From positions 236,784,719 to 236,809,435 of the forward strand of contig JBOZIK010000001.1 of NCBI GenBank assembly GCA_051453625.1: a DNA stretch of 24,717 nt, in the 5' to 3' direction. The translations under genes and the position numbers were made by a program. The notes beneath the pieces were generated by a model. It was not told the DNA's origin and searched no databases. It saw only the letters and a program-made list of their open reading frames with translations. The stretch's first letter is position 1; every line of letters starts with the position of its first letter. This DNA is from Welwitschia mirabilis (Eukaryota > Gnetophyta > Gnetopsida > Welwitschiales). Below are positions 18,215-24,717 of this stretch, in pieces.

Positions 18215-18492
18215 TTAATACAGAACATTTGCTAAAGTAATGACCAATTTTTTTTTCGAAATTGTATTTGTGCTCTACATTATAATGATGGTCTCCATCC
18301 ACTTTAAAAATATTGAAATCTTTTGTCCTTCAATAAATTTTTTTAAGTCAAAATATATTGCGCTAAAAAGATCTGCAAAGACAATTTTTTGTTAGTTAAA
18401 CATGCAAGTACTAAGTAAATCTCAAAAGCACAAATTCAAAGGGCGTAACCGACTGTTACATCTCCAAAGTCCTGAGAAAGGTTCTCATCATT

Positions 18493-18505
18493 GAAAAGGG
18501 AGAGG
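18493..18505 (+). other. Polypurine tract, second copy
   Basis: GAAAAGGGAGAGG in the context ATCATTGAAAAGGGAGAGG, about 290 bases after the first and shortly before the proposed LTR start. Repeated purine tracts before the 3' LTR are described for Sirevirus-type elements. Confidence 0.5.
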
Positions 18506-18519
18506 TTACTCAAGATTTA

Positions 18520-19564
18520 TGTTGCAATGATGATAAATAGATTCGGTAGCATGACATAGACCAAACAACATCATCAAAGAAGAGCCAAAAATGAGATATC
18601 TAGTGTTTGTGCCAACTAGGATGTCCAAATGTAAAATCAGGGTTCCAACCTTGTATACGGCTTATTGTAATGAGACGTCCGGAGATGAAACCAGGATGTC
18701 TAGTCCTGTATGTGGCAAAAATGTAGGGGGACCTTCACAAACTAAATCGGGATGTTCGCTCCTATTTGCAGGTAAAATGCACAAGGACGTCCGGATCCTA
18801 AGGTGCGACATCCGCCCTTGTACTAGGTCCTTATTATGGGAACATCTAGATTCTTGATTAGGACGTCTGCATCCTATGCGGTTCTGACAAGGGCCAAGTA
18901 TTATAAGAGGGACGTCTGGGTTTTCAAAAGGGGATGTTCAAGCAGGCAAACATTAGAGCGGAAAAATAGCCACTGTGAAAGTTTGAGTGCGCATTTCAAA
19001 ATGTCAACAGTCAAGGATTTTTATTAGCACATCATCCAAGGCTGAAAACTCATTTGTAGAACACCACTGTCTAATGCAATAACATTTGTAATACCTATCT
19101 CTAGAAGAATCCCTTTCTGTACTACTATTCCTAAATCTAAAAATCTTCTTCTTGAATAATTGTCCTGCCTATCTAATGATTAGTGCACTCCAAGGCACAT
19201 TCCTCACATTAGACTCTTCAGATTTCATTGTACTATATGCTCAACGCTAAGCATTTGTGTAAAGTACCTTGAGAGAAGGGCATTATAAGAAGCTGACAAC
19301 CCTGTGGAAAGGGTCTTATAAGTTTTGGAGTTTAATGGAACCAAGAAGCTAGAAGCTATTACTGCCCCCTGAGAGTGGAGTAGACAAAGAGCCGAACCAC
19401 TATAAATCTCTAGTGCTCTCTTGTTGCCTGTAGTTTGTTTTCTTCCTACTTATTATTTTGTTATTCTTCTTGTTTAAGGGTTAAAATAGTTGATTTATCA
19501 AGGAAATATTTTGAATTACCCGATCCACCCCACTCTTCCTCTAGGGTGCCTTATGATCCTAACA
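18520..19564 (+). mobile_element. Family B LTR (3' LTR of the RT/third-ORF element)
   Basis: About 1,045 bp from TGTTGCAATG to GATCCTAACA. The octamer array includes a perfect GGACGTCC at 18785-18792, and AGACGTCC (18673), CGACATCC (18806) and GGACGTCT (18861, 18910). It then contains CCCCCTGAGAGTGGAG, a TATA-like TATAAAT at 19401, and the end CTCTAGGGTGCC...CCTAACA. It shares this layout with 13736-15151. The start is less sure, since 14 bases separate it from the second polypurine tract; the end is set by the switch to family A sequence at 19565. Confidence 0.65.
19401..19407 (+). promoter_or_regulatory. Putative TATA box of family B LTR, copy 2
   Basis: TATAAAT within CCGAACCACTATAAATC, matching the site at 15024-15030. 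Confidence 0.5.
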
Positions 19565-20461
19565 GTTTTCTCAAGACAAAACTGATGACAAACTTGTGTA
19601 AGGGTGACCTCAGCTTCCCTGAGGTCAACCTTAGCTGAAGGCCATCTTGATTTTACCATAGCAAACCTATTCTATCAAATTGGATGTCAAAAGGATGACC
19701 TTAACTTTTTGATGTGGACCCAACCTGTCTGAGGGTGGCCTCAGCTTTCTGGGAGTGACTGGAGTGCAATCTGCTCAAAATCAAATTTAGTGAGGTTGAC
19801 CCAATAATTTGTAAGGTCATCCGGAGCCCCACTAAATAGATAGAAGTAAATGAAGATGACCCAGCTTTTCTAAGGTTGACCTAACGACAAATCCATTTGA
19901 AAAGAAAATCATTCGTTGGCCAAGAGAGAATGTTTTCGCTCTGATTTTTGATGAACTAAACTGGATCAGGAAGCTTCTAAATGAATGAACCAGTCCTATC
20001 ATCCAATATATAGCCTACCTTTTTCAAAAATAAGTTAGCTTTTTATTCCAATTTTTAATATGATTGTAACCTCTGACTAAGGTTCTTAGAATTGTTTCAT
20101 TGTAGTACTTTCTAATGCCATATTCTTGTGAGAACCAGCTTCAAGAGCCATCAATGTAAACCTTGTGGGAGATATTTGTGCAAGAAGGCAGAAAGCAACT
20201 CCTTCATTATCTTTAGTACTTTGTATGGTTTTGGATTTGCCCTTAAAATCCAAGAGCTATAGCAACGGTTAGTGTTGAACCTAGGAAAACCACATTTTGA
20301 GGTGAATATACCAGCCATAGTTAGGCTGAGTGGTGGTTGCTAACCATTGTTTAATATTTGTTGACATTTGATTATTTTTCTTTTGTCTTTGAATATTGTT
20401 TTTAGTTCTAAATATCATTGATCAACCCTATTTAACCCCTCTAGGGCTGATCCTTCTATCA
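19565..20461 (+). mobile_element. LTR, family A copy 2
   Basis: Aligns end to end with 4079-4975 at a nearly constant offset of about 15,485 bases, including TTAGCTGAAGGCCATCTTGA, TGATTGTAACCTCTGACTAA and GGGCTGATCCTTCTATCA. It starts directly after the family B LTR end and is followed not by a primer site but by copia RT sequence. It is therefore either the 3' LTR of the element starting at 4073 or a solo/truncated LTR inserted in another element. Confidence 0.8.
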
Positions 20462-21010
20462 AGTACAACGTATGTATTATTGCTAAGGGTTACCCTCATG
20501 TTTATGGCATCAACTTTGAAGAGACATTTGCACTTTACCTATGAAAACATCTAGGGTCCTCATCGATATTACAAAATTCGATGAATCAATGAAGATATAC
20601 AGATGCAATAACTAGAGGGACATGGACTTCTTAATAAGCTAGCGTGCAAGTTGAAAAAGGCTTTATATGGTCTAAACTAGTCACCTATAATTTGGTATGA
20701 GGAATTAAAGAGGTTTCTTCTAGGAAATGGTTTCAAACAAGCCGCATCTAACATAACTTCATTTATTCAACTAGAAAATAGACTACTATGGCTCATGCTT
20801 TCTTTGAATGTTGATGATCTAGTAGTCACTGGCTCAACCATTGAACATGATCAAAATTATATCAGTTATCAGAGATGAACATTTTGCATTATTATCAAAG
20901 GACGAAAATAACTAAACTAGAGAAAGCAACAATGGTATCACAACCAAAGTAACTTAATGAAATATATCAAAAATATGATTTAGAAAATGTGAAAGTTTCG
21001 TATCGCTAAA
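20462..21010 (+). pseudogene. Ty1/copia reverse transcriptase fragment, different lineage
   Basis: Begins YNVCIIAKGYPHVYGINFEE then TFA, the copia RT start (usual K-A-R-x-V-A-K-G-Y ... F-E-E-T-F-A-P-V). Further on: KLACKLKKALYGLN, IIWYEELKRFLLGNGFKQA and NVDDLVVTGS (about 20810-20835), the catalytic box with Asn for Tyr, then EIYQKYDLENVKVS near 20960-20995. Many frame changes and stops. Its sequence differs clearly from the RT at 15352-16577 (VDDLVVTGS against IDNIVFEST), so it comes from another copia lineage. RNase H is not visible after it. Confidence 0.8.
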
Positions 21011-21569
21011 TCCTAGGAGACAAGAAACAGAAACAGAACTAGTTTATGCAACATAGTACAAGCAAAAAATACAATAGTCAGCAAGTCTGATATTTAGATC
21101 AAAAAGCTTGTTGTCTTCAAGATTCAATGTAGTGGTAGGTAGAGACCAAGAGAAAGAGGGTCAAAAGAAGAGGAGGGTTTTGGTCACAATCCGCAGAAGC
21201 AAAGTGTGGTAGAAGAGAAGCCAGGTCCTGCTCAAGTGTTTTCAGCCTAGCAGGTTGNNNNNNNNNNNNNNNNNNNNNNNNNNNNNNNNNNNGAAGCAAA
21301 GCATGGTAGAAGAGAAGGCAGGTCCTGCTTAAGGGGTTTTAACCTAACAGACTGGCAGCTTGAATGAGTGGGAAAAGGTGGGAGGGACAAGGCCTGGTGA
21401 TGCATGGGGTATGTAAGTAAGTTTTCTTCACCCTGCCTAGTGGCTCCATCAAGTTCTTTAAAGAAGGAGGGAAAGCTAAAGATAAGGACTTCTTCTGAGC
21501 ATTATATCAATACCAAGAACAGATTAAGCATAGTTTGGTAGGTCATTTTGTGTCTTAGGGACCTGGGCC
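21011..21569. repeat. Unassigned stretch with a local direct repeat around a gap
   Basis: About 60 bases at 21196-21257 (GAAGCAAAGTGTGGTAGAAG, AGAAGCCAGGTCCTGCTCAAG) recur at 21293-21355 with a few changes, separated by 35 N (21258-21292). No coding similarity is recognised. Purine-rich. Confidence 0.6.
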
Positions 21570-22215
21570 AATAGGAAAGGGGTTACTTTGAGATAGATGA
21601 GGTTAAATCTATGTAGATGATAGCTTTAACTTAGGGGCTTGTTTTATTCATGTTCAGAAGTAAGAAGGATCTAAATAGTGTAATAACAAGGGGTTCATGG
21701 TTCTTTGGGGTAAAGCCCTAGCTTAGTTCGATAGAAGCTAGTAGAAGAATTTGGAGAAATTTTCTAAAGAGTGCCAATATGGATCAGACTACAAGGAATC
21801 AACCTGATACCTTGACATCAAAACTTTATACAAAAGTTGGCAACTCAGTTTGGAGAGCTAATGAAGTTGGACCCAATGACTCTTAGTGGTACAAGAGTGG
21901 TGCTCATCTATTTTTGTGCCTAGATTGAAAAAGACCTGACTAAAAAGCTTTGAGAGTTTAAAATAATCCATAGTTTTGGCATAGACAAAGTGGAAGTAGA
22001 ATACAAGAATTTTCCCATTCCATGTGACTTTTGCAAGTTGATGAACACATAGAGAGGTTTGGGCCCAAAGTAAAAGAGCATCTTTGCAGGAAAATACTAG
22101 AAGAAAGGATGTCATCAACGAATTTGTAAGAATGTTGTTTACAAGATATGTGGAAAGGAAGTGCATAAAATTGAAGAATGCAGATCTAAAGAGGACAAAG
22201 ACGGCTTCTAACAAG
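21570..22215 (+). pseudogene. Plant LINE (L1-type) ORF1 pseudogene, DUF4283-like with zinc knuckle
   Basis: The plus strand shows LVLFMFRSKKDLNSVITRGS then WFFGVKP (about 21635-21705), matching the DUF4283 fold of plant L1 ORF1 proteins (F-x-S-x-x-D-x-x-x-V-x-x-x-x-P-W-x-F). In another frame come VPIWIRLQGINLIP, KLATQFGELMKLDPMTLSGT and VEVEYKNFPIPCDFC (21773-22040), typical of the next block. A CCHC-like knuckle YKICGKEVHKIEEC (22140-22181) follows, with Tyr for the first Cys. ORF1 proteins bind element RNA. Stops at several points and at least two frame changes. No endonuclease/RT ORF2 follows; an LTR begins at 22330. Family match is good, lineage within L1 not determinable. Confidence 0.75.
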
Positions 22216-22329
22216 TCATGTGAAGAGGAAAGGTGGAGATGGTGGTTAAGCCCCAAAAATAGGAGCAGCCTAAGACACAAGGGAAAAGCCCTCCACAAAG
22301 GGAAAACCCAAGCGATAATATAAACATTT

Positions 22330-23348
22330 TGATAGTAGGAACAACCCTAGAGGGGGTGAATAAGGTAACTTTAAAGCTCAAATAAATCAAACTAACTTAA
22401 TCTACTGAAACTTCATGAAACAATAAAAAGCACAGGTTTATAATGGTGGAGAGATACCAACCTTCAGCTTCCAAACACTATGTCTCAAGCTAGAATAAAT
22501 TATCCACAACCAATGGTTTTCAAGCTCACTAATAACCTTTTACAACCAACAATGGATTTTAGGATTCATCCACAACCACTAGAACGAAGAGAGTTTAGAA
22601 TGTGCACAGGTGCACAGATGTGCTCCAAGCGTGCAGTACAGAAGTCAGTTCTGTGTTGCTAGATGGGACAAGATGCTCAACAATGATCAACAAAGTATGA
22701 CAATATAAGAGGTATAGTACAATCTTTTCAGAAGGTGTACTTTTTAGTCACAGTAAAATATTTTTCAGAGATAGATCAGATCCAAGATATATTAAAAGAT
22801 CCCTTTAAATAGAACAGACTTAAAATGATCGTTCAAAGGACTTAGAAAGGATCTTTGTTTCTAAGATCCACTTTGAGAAGCATGATGCGCTCTAATTATT
22901 TCTTCAGATTTAACTTCTGTCAAACTCGGGATAAGTTTCGATCACCCTTAACTGGTGTAGATACTGATTTTAACAAGAGCACCCTCATAAAACAATTCGG
23001 TCACTCTTTGTTATCTTGGCTTATTTTTTTCACAAATTATCCGGTCGCCCTTATAATCAAATTCGGTCGCCGGTTCTGAACTCGGTTGATTTCTCTCCTT
23101 TGAGTCTAGTCACCCTTAGAAGCAGATTTGATCGCCCATCATTCACTCAACTGATTTTTCACCTTTGGATCTGGTCATCCTAGGAGAATATTCAGTCGTC
23201 CTATTTTGCTGCAGTTTTCATGAGACGGTTCGGTTAGGAAATTAATTGTTCGCCCTTCTAAGAAGCTGTCTGCAAAACAAGTTATCTACCAAAAATTCCA
23301 CAGCATGTTATTGTCTCCAAATCAATCAAGGACAAACATTTTCCAACA
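22330..23348 (-). mobile_element. LTR (3', minus strand) related to family A
   Basis: About 1,019 bp on the minus strand, starting TGTTGGAAAATG just after a polypurine tract and ending CCCCCTCTAGGGTTG...TACTATCA. It carries several GGGCGACCG-type motifs (minus strand; plus-strand CGGTCGCCC at 23041-23050 and CGGTCGCCGG at 23064-23073, with decayed forms around). GGGCGACCGG also occurs in the family A LTR at about 4269, suggesting kinship. It is the 3' LTR of the element whose third ORF is at 23663-24669. The inner part from 22600 to 22900 shows no gene. Confidence 0.7.
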
Positions 23349-23349
23349 A

Positions 23350-23363
23350 GCTTCCCCTTTGTT
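23350..23363 (-). other. Polypurine tract of the minus-strand element
   Basis: The minus strand reads AACAAAGGGGAAGC two bases before the LTR start TGTTGG. The context CAATAACAAAGGGG parallels AATGACAAAGAGGG at 18196-18209 in the other third-ORF element. Confidence 0.75.
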
Positions 23364-23662
23364 ATTGATTGGAGAACATATTCACTGAATCAAATTAATT
23401 TGCATGAAAATAAACTTTGTTTGCATTTACAAAAACGATTTTGACACCAACGAAGTTTTGATATCATTATATCCAGAGATACAAAAAAGGTTGAATAATA
23501 GATGGACTAAAGATACAACAATTGACACAATTAACCAGAAGTATACAAAATGACCATACAAAAATTCAACTATCCATATAAAAATTTTTACAAAAATTCA
23601 TAGGAAGACTCTCCCTTTTTTCAAAATCAAGGACAATAAGAGAAAGATGAAAGAAGATAAAG
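23364..23662 (-). other. Untranslated spacer between third ORF and polypurine tract
   Basis: AT-rich, no coding sign on either strand. It matches in position the 18031-18201 stretch of the other element. Confidence 0.5.
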
Positions 23663-24669
23663 CTAGTCAGATTCAAAGGAATCGCTAGAAGAGTGAGCAT
23701 CTCCACTCTGAGAGGTATCTGCAATTGGAGTGCCACTAGCAATCAGAGCTACCTTGATGTGCCTAGCACGAGAATCCAGCTTGTGAAGCGGGTAAAGAAT
23801 CTCTGGCATGCTAGAGGCTTTCACTTTTGGTTTGGGTGACAAAGCGCGCTCATCAAACAAGTGCATACGTGATAGAGTGACTCGGTCTCAATGGGGCCCA
23901 TTCCTCTAAGAACCTCCTGATGAGATAAGTGTGGGATGCCAAAGTGTAAGCAAATACAAGTGATAAGAAAAGGATAGGGCAAAGAAAGCTTCTTATGAGA
24001 TGAAGCTGATGGACCATGTGATGAAGCATAATATCATAAGCATCAATGTCTCTTCTACGATTAAATGAATAAAGCAAGAAGGTAAGGTAGTTGGACAACT
24101 CGTCACGATGTCCAGCTACTAGAAAAAAATTATATGAAAGTATTAAATGTAACAGACGAAATCTGGGAAGAAGTTGAGAGGCCTTAAGGGTCTTCTTCCA
24201 AGTGATGAATGTCCCATAGAGATGCTAAGTGGCGGCTTCATTCTTTTCATAAGACTCTGCAAGTGGCCAATATTCTCCAAGATTTCCACAAGGCAAACCA
24301 GTGACAGAAGATATTAAATCCACAGTTACTTGAATCTCATGGCCAAACACAGAACTGGAGAGAATGGAATTTGCTGCATCATTCTTGGCATTTGCATAGA
24401 ATAGGTGAGTAACTAATGGGTAGCAAATTCCATCTACATAGAGAAAGTGNNNNNNNNNNNNNNNNNNNNNNNNNNNNNNNNNNNNNNNNAGACTAAGAAA
24501 TTGCACTAGTTCACAGGTCCTTTCCATTGCAATGGGACTTGTCTCAAAATCCTTCTCATAATTTTCAATGGCCTCTGAGCTCATCTTTGAAAAAAATGTA
24601 GCTGGGAGGTTTTTAAGTAGCCTCTTCTCTCCTTTTCTTAGAACATTCACCTAGTTGCTGGGAAGCCAT
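23663..24669 (-). pseudogene. Third ORF of a second copia element, 'putative plant transposon protein'-like
   Basis: Minus strand, about 335 codons including a 40-N gap (24450-24489). It starts at CCATGG (ATG 24667-24669, MASQQLGECSKKRRE). Then: MSSEAIENYEKDFETSPIAM, ERTCELVQFL, gap, LYVDGICYPLVTHLFYANAK, SVFGHEIQVTVDLISSVTGL, and, after an in-frame TAG at 24222-24224, HLYGTFITWKKTLK. AGHRDELSNYLTFLLYSFNR with RRDIDAYDIMLHHMV follows; a frame change leads to LSLPYPFLITCICLHFGI, and another to an acidic Ser-rich end HSSSDSFESD. The order F-Y-A-N-A, V-x-G-x-x-I, H-R-D-E-L-S, L-P-Y fits the plant domain named 'putative plant transposon protein'. Same layout and length as 16960-18030, and likewise followed by a polypurine tract and LTR. 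Function of the family is not established. Confidence 0.7.
24450..24489. other. Assembly gap (40 N)
   Basis: Run of N inside the third ORF of the minus-strand element. Confidence 0.99.
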
Positions 24670-24717
24670 GGAGAGAGATTTGAAGAGAAAGTAGCAGGAA
24701 GTTAAAGCGTTTGAAAG

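Noticed and set aside
21858-22298. A 146-residue minus-strand ORF
   Set aside because: The opposite strand carries the LINE ORF1 motifs; this one is its reverse shadow.

Overview
The window looks like repeat-rich nuclear DNA from a large seed-plant genome. It is AT-rich. It contains plant-type Ty1/copia gag, protease, integrase, RT and RNase H relics, a plant hAT transposase, a plant LINE ORF1 with a DUF4283-like fold, and a fragment of a land-plant PPR gene. Every coding relic carries stops or frameshifts. Such old, uncleared decay fits a gymnosperm or another slow-turnover giant genome, but nothing here fixes the species. I see no intact host gene, no tRNA or rRNA and no CRISPR. Eight N runs break the sequence; three are exactly 100 N, so the order across them is not proven.

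Layout: 1-1138 is a hAT transposase pseudogene (+) with an internal 77-bp tandem duplication. 1989-3056 is a copia gag relic (-). 4073-4975 is an LTR (family A, +) followed by a tRNA-Met-type primer site and a gag relic up to a gap at 5771. 6480-7440 holds gag, primer site, LTR and a PPT-like tract of a second family (family I, -), whose LTR contains a 39-bp minisatellite. 7673-9228 is a gag-protease-integrase relic (-) with its own LTR at 9266-9734, which cuts into a PPR pseudogene (9740-10204, +). 10600-10762 is a short exon-like piece resembling a quinone oxidoreductase. 11431-13256 repeats the family I LTR, primer site and gag start (-), followed by an unidentified frame with a repeated peptide motif. 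13257-15251 is a mosaic of a gag/protease relic, family B LTR pieces and minisatellite blocks around a gap.

From 15352 a copia RT/RNase H relic is followed by a spacer, an extra 3' ORF (16960-18030), polypurine tracts and a family B LTR (18520-19564). This abuts a second family A LTR (19565-20461), a different copia RT fragment, a LINE ORF1 relic (21570-22215), and a reverse-oriented LTR (22330-23348) with its PPT and a second copy of the extra 3' ORF (23663-24669).

The most interesting biology is the pair of copia-type elements with a third ORF after pol. That ORF resembles the family called 'putative plant transposon protein'. The LTRs carry arrays of a CpG-centred palindromic octamer, GGACGTCC or its decayed forms, and the same octamer clusters in the spacer just upstream of one copy of the extra ORF. 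This layout resembles the Sirevirus branch of copia elements. A second theme is decay by apparent C-to-T change: many in-frame stops are one C-to-T step from the expected Gln, Arg or Trp codon.
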